DNA from: Zygaena filipendulae
Lineage: Eukaryota; Arthropoda; Insecta; Lepidoptera; Zygaenidae
Reading direction: 5' to 3'
Length of the DNA stretch: 64,000 nt
Assembly (NCBI GenBank): GCA_907165275.2
Contig: OU015659.1
Location: 5,746,501 to 5,810,500, forward strand
The position numbers were made by a program, and so were the translations under genes. The notes beneath the pieces were generated by a model that was not told where the DNA came from, ran no database searches, and saw only the letters and a list, made by a program, of their open reading frames with translations. Numbering within the stretch: the first letter of the stretch is position 1; every line of letters begins with the position of its first letter. Below are positions 26,011 to 36,273 of the stretch, one piece after another.

Positions 26011-29000
26011 GTAAGCAACAATTGCTTCTATTACGTCGCTATGTAGGTTACAATTCACGATTAACGCACAGCAATCTGCATTGCGTGCGTGAAAACAATT
26101 ATATAACTTATTCCCCCGGTATAAGGTAGTTTATACAGTGACTGTACACGAGTAGGTATTACTGGTTTATGCAACATTTAGCATAATAATAACAAAGACC
26201 ACTAGTAAATTGATTTCCAAGAACTCTCGTTCGGTTGAAATAAAATGTAAAAGTTAGGTTAGCTAACCTATTATTAAACTACTAAAGAACTATTTGTAAA
26301 TGGCGAACTTTAAATTTCAATTACATGAAAAAATATTTTAAATAAAACGGGATTGAAACTGATTTGCTGGTGAGCTCAATAAGAAACAAAATCGTGGCTT
26401 TTGTTTCTACAAAACCATAAAGAAAGTGGAAGCATGGTATCTTTGAACATGAAATGAGAGATTAACTCTATAATAAACATTATTTGTGAATTAAGCTGTC
26501 ATTTTATTATGAGCTTCCATAAATAGAGCCATTTAACCAACTTCAAGACAGTATATAGGTATGTATATAATTTTTAGTCACGATACATACACGGTTGTAG
26601 TGTGAATGGGCAGTTTATGGTGCAAAGCTTTGCCGTAGCTTTGGGTGGACAATAAACAGCATCAGATAATGATATCTCTAAACAAATCATTGCACACGTG
26701 AAAAAGCGTCACTGTGAATCTTCATTGTCCATAATACACAACAAAATCAACATTTTCTGTTCCCGCCGAAGTCTTCTCAGACACACCTCACAGATACATA
26801 GGGATGTACGATTATACATTCCTAACAAAAGTGAGAGTATGACTCGTGCATGAGAGTCAATGAATTAAATTTGACGCGTATTCAGTGAAACGTGGCGAAT
26901 TAATTCATACACAGTAAGCCAAATGGGTGCATCTATATGCAAAACCTCAGTGTTCTTGCTAGCTTGGCTGCGGAACTGGGACGCTGTTTGTTGCCAAATT
27001 GTCTCTGTTGGCTTATCTAGACTGCAAGTATTATACTTGATGCAGGAACAGCAATAAACTTGGGCATTGTGCACGATGTATGGCACGGCTGAGATGGTTC
27101 CACTCTATTTTGAAGCTCATTTAATGGTTCAACTCTTTTTTTTAAGTCGTTATCATAATAATTTGCTATCCCGTAAAATAAGAAAACATTTTTTATATTC
27201 CCAATAAATTTACCTGGAAATTTATCAATGTAGCTTTCGAGAACGACAACGAGAGTGTACCAAAAGTAACGCGAGTGCGCTAGCCCAGTATTATAATACT
27301 TAATTGCAATGAAACTAATTAAGATAATTTGTACGTTTTTTTTTTCAGATAATCAGTAAATTTTCTTTACATAAACAGTACTTTTTATGTATTAACAACA
27401 GGCGCAGCAGCAGCATCGAGGTTATATGTGGACGCAGTAGGGAAGCTCGGGCGGCAAGCGCAACAGGGCACGTGGGGAGGATGTGCAGATATAGGTTGGT
27501 TACTATGTCATTACGAACCTTGTCTGGGTTCGGAGACTACGCGTCTAAATCTCTAATTCTACCCAATGTATATGGCACGCTATGAATTTATAATACCCAA
27601 TATAAATTTTTTGAAGTTTACATTATTTTTTTGTATGTGTCGTATGCGTTTTTATAATTATAGTTGCAGGCACTGGCGTTCCTTCCATAGAAGCCCAAAA
27701 GCCCGGCCTGCCTAGCTGAAGCACTTGCTTATGGAGTATCAAATATTTTAATTACTATTTATACTTATACACTTTATTTATACTTATTAAAATATTGATA
27801 TTCTGTGGCAAGTGTTTTGGTTAGGCAAAACAAGCTTTTGGACTTGTATGGATGCTATTTGTTAATCTAAACTTTGGTCGGTTGATGACTTGTGTTGAAA
27901 ACAACATTGCATGGCAACGCTAGTGTTTATGAATATTTAACTTTTAAATGATTTTAATCATTTACATTCATTATGAAGTTTTATATACATAGATATTTTC
28001 ATACCTGGAATTAACACATAACTTGATTATTGACGTGTATAATTTAATGACCCCAGTACCTACTGTTCATCGTGTTTTTAACTATAGCTATCTGTAATAA
28101 AAATAAACCGACCCATACATTATTCGTACAATGAAGTCTGTAAAAACTGTTTGTAGGTACAGCACTGATGAAGGTCGTCGAGGTGTATAGAGACATACAG
28201 GATCAACAAATGAATATCGTAAGTTCTTAGATTTTGTATCAAAAACGTTATAGGTATACTTTTACACGTGTGCACCTAAGTTAGACTTACATTACATAAT
28301 CTAATATTTTTTTTTTAGAATAATATAAACGTGCCACAGCTATAGATTTGATCGGACGTTTAATGAACTTTTTGTTATTTAGCCAACAGTTATACGAAAC
28401 AAAAATAGTGCCATCAGTGAAAGTGTCTGAAGTGAGATACTTGACGATCGGTTTTTCTAACTTCCACAGTGGTAGCACGAATTACTTTTTTCTTTATTCT
28501 ATGCCGAGACTCAACGGTTACTAGAGTTGATATCACCAAGTAAGCGGTGAAACGAAAGGAGAAAAAAATAATCGCTACTCTGTCCAATCTCGCGCTCACC
28601 TCGTCTAACCACTACAGGCAATGTTCATACTGTGTCTAATCTGGCTCCCGCGCCCGCCTCATCCGTTCTCCATATTGTCAATATATTGCCCACGATTCTT
28701 TTCTTGTGCGACGCGACCTCCACAACTCGACTTATAATACGCTACTCGACTCATTTCCAACTCAACACGCTCCCATGGTAACGACCATAAATGTAGTTTT
28801 GTTACAATAACAACGACAACATAACATCGTTGATGTGAATGAAGAATATATTGGTCGATTTACTGTGCTGAAACAAATAAACATGATTTATTTCTCTTTT
28901 AAAGAACCTCATTTTGTATTAAATACTTACCGATATATGTCGTAAAGAAAGCAATATCACGTAATTTATTTGTTTGTTTCAGTTGAAAGCGTTCTACGTC

Positions 29001-32000
29001 GACTTGCTGGTACCACTGGAAACGAATTTGGAGAAAGACACAAAAGTTGTTCAAGTTAGTGGGATAATATTTTTTCTCATTATATACGTTTTTTCTCGTC
29101 TTAGGTTATACACTTCCAATTTAATCCTTTGTAGAAACATGTAATTTAAGATGTAATGAAAGCGCCAAAATCTTATATTCCCCAGTACTAATTTTGTTTA
29201 CCTAGTCTTTTCTAATTATAGTGCGTAACAAAACAAAAACGGTAAATGGAATATTTCACAAAGGATTTTGGTTGAGACTTGTACATTAGGTATTATTATT
29301 AGTACGCGAGTATTTTACATAAGTGTTCTTCATGTGGTGACACCATTTCTCAAAGTAATGATTAAATTCTAAAATGTGTCTTCAAACGAAAATTAATAAT
29401 ATTTGAGCCTTTTGATTCATCACCTAATTTTTTATAAAATAAAATGCTTACTAAATTATTACGTAAAAAACTCTTTACTTTTTTCTTAAACCACGCGATA
29501 AAAATCTTCTTTAAATTAAGAATCTAATTCACAATAATTACCTAGGTACGTTTGATTTTAACCGTCAAATAACAATGTTAAACTCAATTATCTATTTATT
29601 TTAGTCTATTTTCTGAAAGTATATTACGGTGTTATCGAGAGCAACTTTTTTAACTTTCAGTCAGAACAAAAAAGATTTTTGCAACAACACAAACTGCGCT
29701 CAGAAAGTTACAGCAAAGCAGCGGCCACGATCAAAAAACAACGCAAGAAGAAAACTAATGTGACCAAAGCTGGCTCCGCTATGGACAAGGAAATGAAGGT
29801 AAACAACTGAAATATATACCTAATGAATGTTACAAAATACATGTCGTATATTTATATAGTTAGGAACGTTACGGTTGCTGTTTCTTGCGGTTACATAAGT
29901 ACGAGTTTTATCATTTTCGCCCCTTAAGGAAATTAGTTTCTAAGAAAATTCTCAGTGCTTGCGAATTGAGAATTGAGAATTGAGAATGAAAATTCTCAGT
30001 AATAAGCAAATATTTAAATTTTTTAGGTTGTTTGTCCAATAAAACTTCTGTGCAGATCGTCAGACAATCAGTGTTTTTTTTTCTGATTCGTATCTGCTTA
30101 TTAACTCATTATATTATTCTTTTTTAGAATATGCAAATACTGGAAGAAGAAAAGACGAAATTGGATGCGTTTTGCGAACAGAGTCTTAAAAATGTGAGTA
30201 TTTTCAATAATGTAGCAAACACACAAGAGTACGAATCAGAAGTTTAGTCTCATGCCAGTGAAATGAGTTCTAACTTTGTGTTTTGAAAGAAGTAGTTTGC
30301 CTTTTTGTAACTTATTAGAGGCATATAATGACAGTTTTATGGGAAGTTGGATACCGACGGAAGTATCGAACAAACATAAAGACAGATACAAATTGAAAAA
30401 ATATTTTCTGTCTTACTAGTAGGTAAATAATAAGGTATCCCGCATTATTTTCTTTAAAAATTATCTTCAATGTACGTATTTGACGCCTCATTTATGTGCA
30501 CAATAGAAAATAATTATCATTTAGAACAATTTTGTACAGCCACACGAAAATTAAAATACTTATTAGTTAGTTAACAAAGTTTAGTAGTTAATTAAAAATT
30601 TTGTGAACAGGCAATGACTCAAGAACGCCGTCGCTACGGTTTCGTCCTTGAGCGACAGTGCTCCCTCGCTAAACATTGGATGGCATATCACAGCGCTGGG
30701 ACTGCTACTTACAAGGCCGGCATAGACGAGTGGCTCGAGGTCTCCAGGACAAGAGAGTACTTGCCGCCTAATGTGGAAGCCATGTTCGTGAGCAGGATGA
30801 GGGTCAGTATGCTATTTTATTAGTTATCATAATATTATTGAAGCAGTTGTACCAGTTAGGAAAATAAAGAATCTTCTTAAGAAATCTATCAAATAAATTA
30901 GGTATAATAATTTGGGTTCATGTTTGCAGCAAGTTTCGTTGTGGTCTGACGAAGACATTTATGCGAGTCCAAGAGCTGGCGATGACGACGACCGAGCATC
31001 AGTCGGTTCAGCGCTGAGGAAGACTAGATCTGTGGACGCTTCGTGTCTTGACGTGAGATCTATCGGAGAATTGGGATCACCTGCTCAGGGACTTTCGAGA
31101 GCTAAATCCGATTTTAACTTGCAAGCCAGCTTACACACAGATCAAGGTATGTTCTACTCATTACAATCAATATTTCTTACATCTTACTATCTTACAATTG
31201 TATAAGTTTTATCCGTAAATCTACTACCAATTTTTTGGATATCAACCAAAACATTTAATCGTAAAATATACGTAAGAATAATAATCCACTTCACAACACA
31301 CAGATCTATCTGATCCCACACTTGACACTATGCTATAAGCTTGTGTCGTGGAAAACAAAGCTAACATGGTATATATTACATATTAATCCATATAAAATAT
31401 ATTATATTATAGATATATAATTACGCCCAGATTTGAAAGTGGAACCCTGTGTTCATTACACAAAGTCCACCCCTACCGGGAATCGAACCGAAACCTCTTG
31501 ATTAGTGGGTAGGCGTGGTCACCTACTGCGCCAATCGTGTCGACAAAAGAATAAAAAAAGTTTGTGGTTGTTAAAATGATCGTTACGTAATAATATTAAA
31601 ACTTACAAACGCTTCGCCCCTTTCCACATGTCCGAAGATCAATGATGTGGAATGGCTTGGTCGGTTTGGCGGAATGTTTCAATGTTGTTGATTCACTCTC
31701 CCGGAAATATTTTTCGATTGTGTATCGGACGGCTCGCGAGTATATCCCCCGCGAAATGAAATCTCGTAAACCAAATACACTTACACATTTTTATGTGTTT
31801 GAACTTTGAATTATTACTTTTCTATCTTTATTTGTTTTTTTTTTTATCATCACATTGTGTTTTGTTTTGTGTATATTATGGATATGGTCACAAAAATGCT
31901 AGAATTTTCTTCATCTACATTTAACGTAGCAACATTCGAATTATATTAAGACATTTTAAGTGAAACGTTAGCCGGTACGAATTACTCGTATAAACAATGA

Positions 32001-35000
32001 TTTCAAAATGCATTTTTATTTTTTTCTAAATTTGACGGACCTACAAAGCGTCGATAAGGTATTAGCGCACATTGAATTCATAATCACAATTATATCTTCC
32101 AGAAACCGAACCCCACTCAACAGCCCGTCCATCCTCCTTAGCCCCCCCGACTTGTACATCCCGCGAACCGCCGCTGGCCCGAGCTCTGTATGCATATGCT
32201 GCAGCCGGTGACAATCAATTGAGTTTCCAACAAGGTGATGTGCTCGCGCTTCTCGGAGAGAGAACTAAAGGGTGGCAGTATGGTGAAAACTTGCGGAGCC
32301 ATAACGCCGGCTGGTTCCCTTTAGCGTACACTGAGCCTATTATAACGGAGGAGCCTATGTAAGTGACCAATTCTTTGTATTTGTAGACGCTATCCTACTA
32401 ATATATAAACGCGAAAGTTTGTAGGTATGTATGGATGGATGGATGTTGGTTACTCTTTCACGCAAAAACTACTGGATGGATTTAAATGAAACTTTACAAT
32501 TATACATCAGATTAACACATAGGGTAGGTACTTTTTATCCCGGAGTTCCCGCGGGGACTCTGAAATTAACGCGGGTGAAACTGCGGGGCACAACTAGTAG
32601 AACATAAATTTTCGATTCCAACCCGGCAGATATTGGCAATTGGAATGAAAATTACTCAGTACAACCATAAAAATCTTCAATGTTGGTAGTTTATTGTTTT
32701 ACGGACAGCTGTCGACGTTATTGATAGTAAAATGATTGATGGCATTACATATATAGTAGGATTTAATCCATCATTTCTTGTTTTGACAAGAAATGATGGA
32801 TTAAATCCTACTATATTCTCGATTGCACTTACCTATTATTTTTTATTAGCTGTCCAATTGTTTATCTACCTCAATATTGTTATCACTGGACATAAACTCT
32901 ATCTACATGCACAGTTTCATCCAAATTTTCCATTTTAATTTTCATATTTTTATTATATTTTGTAGAGTAGTGTCAATCAATATAATGTGATTAGTAAGCG
33001 TTTAAATATAAAAATTTCACCGTGTAGTTACCGTGTAGTCTTTTTTTGGAAGTTTGTTCAGAAAATTTAGCATATCACCGTGTTTACACCAATAGTAGCA
33101 GCTCGCCAGCCCGTTGGAGCTGCGTGCAGACGCCGGGCGAGGCTCCGCCGCCGGCGCCACTGGCGCACGCGCAGACTGCGACCAGCCAAGCTATGCACAC
33201 CCACTCCCATCCATCCACTCGCATGTTCGGTGATACTGTCACTGCGCAACACTTCACCAAGGTAAGTGATCAAACATATTTATTGTTATTTCTACTGATA
33301 TTTTGACCGCGCCTTAAGTATATCTTAGTAACCTTCGAACCTTTTTTCGCTTAAATGTTAAAACTCTGAACATATCATTTATATATTGTCACACACGAAA
33401 AGAAACCAAAAATCATAATTTTCTTAATTAATCTAATTTTTTTTCCAACATAATTTAGGGTCGCCTCGGTAACGGATCACCTGGCTTACCTCCAACACTG
33501 CCTGCTCCATCGCCAAATGCTATAAGTTCCTCGGTGAGCGCTACATTTCACCCCTCTACACCGGGAACAGCAGCTAACAGCGCAATCAAGAATTCTACAT
33601 CTGCTGCAAATTTCACAACGCACGCGGTTATAGAGAGCAGGAGCTTTGGACCACAAACCCTGCCGATGCGATCACAGGTAAAAGTAATCAATATAATGCT
33701 TAATAAGTTCAAAATAAGTAACAACTTTATTTATAATTGTAAAACATAACTATAACTAACCAATAAATGTGACTTTCTTCTCTCAGATAATGCAAAATAA
33801 AGCTGGACCAACTAAAACGGTTGTGTCCGCTGTCGGTGCAGTCGGCAATGTGTCGTTGCACAGTTCTAACGACTCTGGTTTCTCAAATGAACCTCCTCCT
33901 CAGCCTGACGTAGACTACAGCGATGAGGAGGCACAACGGCTACGTGTGCCGATAAGGTAAAAAAAAACAGACCTACTTTTATTGACTACCTTTTTGTGAA
34001 TGTGTTTACGCTTTTTTTGAGTTGCTTGCGTGTTAGTATCGCTAGTTATATTTATTTTTGTGTTTTATGTTCATAGTAAATCTGATCAACAACAATCAAA
34101 ACAAAAAGCCTATATGCTTAAAACTCAAAGCTTGAGACGCGGCCCAAGAAATAACAAAACAGCTAACGGATACTTGACCGACGATCAACAACTTATGTTG
34201 CGCGATATGTTAGACATGGACAAAGACTCCCAGAAAGTAAAAAGGACAAAGTCGTTTTGGAAGTTTGGTCGTACAACTTCCGAAGAAATAATGGAAGGGA
34301 TGTCTCTTTGGCAACACAGAGATATTGTGGATACAATACCGGAATATAAAAAAAAGTTGTTTACGAAAATAAAAAAAGAATTAAGACCGGCACCCCAAGT
34401 ACCTGATATTCGCAAACAAGTCAGCTCTGAGAAATTACCACAATCTGATAATGTACAAATACGTCAAAAAGAAACTATTGATAGAAGAGAACTTAAAACT
34501 TCCAGTGGCATTCGTCAAGCTAGAAGCTTGGGATCCATTCAAAGTGACGATCGTGTAGAAAAATTAAAGAAACACGGTGATAACTACGAACAACACCAGG
34601 CTATTAATAAAGGCATGCCTGAAAAGTCGATCACTGAAGAGAAACGAGAAGATTTTGCGATACGTAATGAATCGAGGCATTCAGATTTAACAAACACAAG
34701 CACGATAAAGACTAACTTCGAAAATAGTTTCTATAATGATGAAAATGGGCACGGATTTGTCATGAAAACTGTGAAACGGAGAGAGATCCTGCAAAAATAT
34801 GACAATGATAGTAGCTCTGACGTCAATTCTGTCGCATCAAGTACCGATCCCTACGATTGCATAATTGTCGACGATCATATGACACCAAAAAAGCAACAAG
34901 AGCTAGAAAGACGCCGCCAAACACACATTATGGAAGAAGAAGTAAAAAACCACAAAGAAAACGCGTATATGCCAGAGTTTGAGGAGATTGAAATAACCCC

Positions 35001-36129
35001 AATAAAGCCACACGTACGCGCTACGTTGTCTGCAGATAAACCTCAAAAATCATCATCACACGAACGGAGTCCACCTAAAAATATGGAATTTAAAACTTTC
35101 AAAGACAACTCCAAAGAGGTGAAAACGTTTTCAGCATCATCTGAAACTTTAAAGTACAAAGAAAATGAGCCACCAACTGATCGTTACGGGATACCGACAG
35201 AAAGAAACAATAACGAAATCCGGAATGAAGATTCTTATAATGGACACGACGAAGGTACACTGAAATATAAAAAACGACCAAGCAAAGAGGAAAGAATTTG
35301 GCAAATGAACAACTTTGACAGTGGAAAAAATAATAGAAAGGATTATCCGCAAGCAGAAGCAAGATCGCAAAGGAAAGAAGTGGAACCATTCGACGGTAGT
35401 GAACCTAGGATTGATTATTCATTGGACCGGCGCCATTTGAGAAAAGACGCCAATGGCAAGGGTAGAGAGCAAAGATCAAGGAGTAGGTCGAATAGAAGTT
35501 ACGACGACAGTACATTACAATATAACGGACGCAAAGACGAAAGATATTACGATTCTAATATATCGTATTTTAGTGATCAAGAGCAACGCGCATCCCGATA
35601 TGATTATGAGACGGATTCTAAAAAAGCTGAAAAAACAAAAATACGTCAAGAAGAGGCGAGATTAGAAGCTCGACGGTTTATGGATCGACGCAGTGATGGG
35701 CCCTACAGCGAGTCTGATGACCAGAAATTCAATGAAGCATTAAAACAGCAACGGCCACAGTTACTGCCCCGCACAAAGCTGCTTAAAAGGACTGTAGAAG
35801 GGAGCGAATTACCAGAAGAGGGGCATACGTTTGGTCCGTGGTATGACCTGTGGGGTCGCGAGTCTGCAGTTTACAAATAGAACTGGTTGTATCAGGTTTA
35901 TTCTGTTGTTTTATTTTTGTTAACTTTTGCTTATATTTGTTTCGTATTTAATTTTATACGTTATGTAGTCGTCGTTTGTTTGACAAAACTTCTTTTATAT
36001 TTTATTGAAATAGTTCTACTTTATTAATATTATATCGGTGTAACATTTGTGCGCAGGCCTCAACAGTTTGCGACTGTGAAACTAAGGAAGACCTTAACGA
36101 ATGATCGATCGTCGCCTGCCATTGAATAA
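25935..36129 (+). CDS. IRSp53: IRSp53/BAIAP2 orthologue: I-BAR (IMD) + SH3 + WH2 actin/membrane adaptor, multi-exon, 5' end missing
   Basis: Proteins of this family bind curved plasma membrane through the IMD (I-BAR) domain, receive Rac/Cdc42 signals, and recruit WAVE, Ena or Eps8-type partners through SH3 to build filopodia and lamellipodia. Joining exons 25935-26010, 27402-27494, 28157-28218, 28983-29054, 29661-29798, 30128-30193, 30611-30802, 30930-31146, 32103-32358, 33096-33261, 33459-33677 and 33787-33956 gives one uninterrupted frame. The visible protein has the IMD at about residues 1-230 (ends in the family-typical RRRYGFVLERQCSLAKHW), an acidic Ser-rich linker, and SH3 at about 332-385 (ALYAY, GWQYGEN, GWFPLAY). 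It then ends either in a long tail (34077-35880; 1176 visible residues) or in a WH2-like peptide (36057-36129; 599 visible residues). All introns are GT-AG. The first codon shown (Asn) is in phase 0, so an upstream exon with the start Met and the first IMD residues is missing. The identification is secure; the isoform set is inferred. Confidence 0.95.
27402..27494 (+). CDS. IRSp53: IRSp53 coding exon (IMD)
   Basis: The acceptor is AACAACAG and the donor ATAG|GTTGGT. It encodes AAAASRLYVDAVGKLGRQAQ and then QGTWGGCADIG, the second IMD segment. It enters and leaves with one split base (Gly codons on both sides). The preceding intron is 1.39 kb. Confidence 0.93.
28157..28218 (+). CDS. IRSp53: IRSp53 coding exon (IMD)
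   Basis: The acceptor is TTTGTAG and the donor ATC|GTAAGT. It encodes TALMKVVEVYRDIQDQQMNI, matching the IMD stretch that corresponds to vertebrate MAEVHRQIQNQ. It leaves in phase 0. Confidence 0.93.
28983..29054 (+). CDS. IRSp53: IRSp53 coding exon (IMD)
   Basis: The acceptor is TTTGTTTCAG and the donor CAA|GTTAGT. Its 24 codons read LKAFYVDLLVPLETNLEKDT and then KVVQ, the IMD helix that in vertebrates reads as LLTQLEQKVELD. Phase is 0 at both ends, so the exon is a symmetrical cassette. Confidence 0.93.
29661..29798 (+). CDS. IRSp53: IRSp53 coding exon (basic part of the IMD)
   Basis: The acceptor is ACTTTCAG and the donor AAG|GTAAAC. Its 46 codons include the strongly basic stretch IKKQRKKKTNVTKAGS. 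In the family, basic residues at the ends of the IMD dimer bind acidic phosphoinositide membrane, and this cluster fits that role. Phase is 0 at both ends. Confidence 0.93.
30128..30193 (+). CDS. IRSp53: IRSp53 coding exon (IMD)
   Basis: The acceptor is TTTTTTAG and the donor AAT|GTGAGT. Its 22 codons read NMQILEEEKTKLDAFCEQSL and then KN, a helical charged segment of the IMD. Phase is 0 at both ends. Confidence 0.92.
30611..30802 (+). CDS. IRSp53: IRSp53 coding exon (last IMD helix)
   Basis: The acceptor is GTGAACAG and the donor AGG|GTCAGT. Its 64 codons start AMTQERRRYGFVLERQCSLA and contain HWMAYHSAG, the most conserved stretch of the IMD. Phase is 0 at both ends. An open frame continues 21 nt past the donor, but the GT context and the family alignment end the exon here. 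Confidence 0.94.
30930..31146 (+). CDS. IRSp53: IRSp53 coding exon (Ser/Asp linker between IMD and SH3)
   Basis: The acceptor is TTTGCAG and the donor CAAG|GTATGT. It encodes VSLWSDEDIYASPRAGDDDD and continues with several RKTRSVD/RAKSDF basic-plus-Ser motifs of the kind that are phosphorylated and bind 14-3-3 in vertebrate IRSp53 (inferred for this protein). It leaves one base. Confidence 0.9.
31277..31543 (-). repeat. tRNA-headed SINE in IRSp53 intron, antisense to the gene
   Basis: The minus strand has A-box-like TGGCGCAGTAGGTG (31521-31534 on +) and a canonical B box GGTTCGATTCC (about 31479-31489). These are followed by GGGTGGACTTTGTGTAATG, the CACGACACAAGC body and an ATTATTATT tail at the low-coordinate end. 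It shares body and tail with 14358-14473. Confidence 0.72.
32103..32358 (+). CDS. IRSp53: IRSp53 coding exon (SH3 domain)
   Basis: The acceptor is ATCTTCCAG and the donor CTAT|GTAAGT. A Pro/Ser/Thr-rich lead is followed by a complete SH3 domain of about 54 residues: ALYAYAAAGDNQLSFQQGD, then LALLGERTKGWQYGEN, then NAGWFPLAYTEPI. The ligand-groove positions (Tyr of ALYAY, Trp of GWQ, Pro-Tyr of GWFPLAY) are intact, so the domain should bind proline-rich partners. It leaves two bases. Confidence 0.96.
32393..32598 (+). mobile_element. Helitron-like repeat in the IRSp53 intron just after the SH3 exon
   Basis: TCCTACTAATATATAAACGCG start, GGATGGATGGATG run, ATACATCAGATTAACACATAGGG block and CGCGGGTGAAACTGCGGGGCACAACTAGT end. 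It starts 34 nt after the donor. The closest relative in the window is 44842-45061 on the other strand, which shares the ACACATAGGG variant. Confidence 0.8.
32751..32816. repeat. Perfect 31-bp inverted repeat with 4-nt loop, IRSp53 intron
   Basis: Positions 32751-32781 and 32786-32816 are exact reverse complements with a TTTG loop. The left arm starts ATATAGTAGGATTTAATCC. See findings. Confidence 0.9.
33096..33261 (+). CDS. IRSp53: IRSp53 coding exon (Pro/His/Thr-rich linker); start uncertain by 6 nt
   Basis: The donor is AAG|GTAAGT. Two in-phase acceptors, 6 nt apart (CAATAG before 33096 and AGCAG before 33102), both complete the split codon as Ile, so two protein forms differing by two Ser are possible. 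The exon encodes low-complexity EAPPPAPLAHAQTATSQ followed by THSHPSTRMFG. It is likely disordered. Confidence 0.82.
33459..33677 (+). CDS. IRSp53: IRSp53 coding exon (disordered linker)
   Basis: The acceptor is TAATTTAG and the donor CAG|GTAAAA. Its 73 codons are rich in Ser, Pro, Ala and Thr (GNGSPGLPPTLPAPSPNA). Phase is 0 at both ends. No domain is recognised; the Pro-rich stretches could be SH3/EVH1 ligands (inference). Confidence 0.88.
33787..33956 (+). CDS. IRSp53: IRSp53 coding exon before the alternative C-termini
   Basis: The acceptor is TTCTCTCAG and the donor ATAAG|GTAAAA. It encodes a linker that includes SNDSGFSNEPPPQPDVDYSD and ends VPI plus two bases (AG). The donor serves both alternative terminal exons. 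If the intron is retained, translation stops at once (AGG TAA), giving a third, truncated end. Confidence 0.9.
34077..35880 (+). CDS. IRSp53: IRSp53 long alternative terminal exon (about 600-residue charged tail)
   Basis: The acceptor TTCATAG supplies T to finish a Ser codon, and the single exon then stays open for 1.8 kb to a TAG at 35878-35880. The tail is very rich in Lys, Arg, Glu, Asp, Ser and Gln, and is predicted to be disordered with helical stretches. A non-random block near its start, KRTKSFWKFGRTTSEEIMEG, and the end HTFGPWYDLWGRESAVYK look like short conserved motifs. No catalytic domain is seen. The open frame continues 47 nt upstream of the acceptor, but that part is intron. A possible donor lies inside it at 35841 (see findings). 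The 3' UTR probably runs to the AATAAA at 36139. Confidence 0.88.
36057..36129 (+). CDS. IRSp53: IRSp53 short alternative terminal exon with WH2-like C-terminus
   Basis: The acceptor GTGCGCAG is followed by one base that completes Arg from the 33956 donor. The exon then reads PQQFATVKLRKTLTNDRSSP, AIE and stop. FATVKL..T.TNDRS.P is the signature C-terminus of the IRSp53/IRTKS/pinkbar branch, where it resembles a WH2 actin-binding motif. It is only 73 nt long and starts without ATG, so ORF scans miss it. The phase fit and exact family match make it secure. The polyadenylation signal follows ten bases after the stop. Confidence 0.9.
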
Positions 36130-36138
36130 TGATTTTAT

Positions 36139-36144
36139 AATAAA
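36139..36144 (+). terminator. AATAAA polyadenylation signal of IRSp53 (proximal)
   Basis: A canonical AATAAA lies ten bases after the WH2-exon stop. A second AATAAA is at 36268-36273. No AATAAA occurs between the long-exon stop (35880) and here, so both transcript forms probably share this 3' end. Confidence 0.65.
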
Positions 36145-36267
36145 GAAAATAATGAATACAATTTATTATTTTGTTAATAATATTATTAAATGTAAATTAG
36201 GAACAACATATTGTATTTTGTACAGTTATTCATAGTTTAACAAAGAATATTATATCACATTTTTTAT

Positions 36268-36273
36268 AATAAA
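36268..36273 (+). terminator. AATAAA polyadenylation signal of IRSp53 (distal)
   Basis: Second canonical hexamer, 139 nt after the WH2-exon stop, followed by T-rich sequence. It would give a more usual 3' UTR length than the proximal signal. Confidence 0.55.

Noticed and set aside
33067..33273. Overlapping frames on both strands around 33.1 kb
   Set aside because: Shadows of the GC-rich IRSp53 exon 33096-33261, whose frame is fixed by splice phase.
34185..35389. Minus-strand frames of 70-96 codons
   Set aside because: They are antisense shadows of the long IRSp53 exon.
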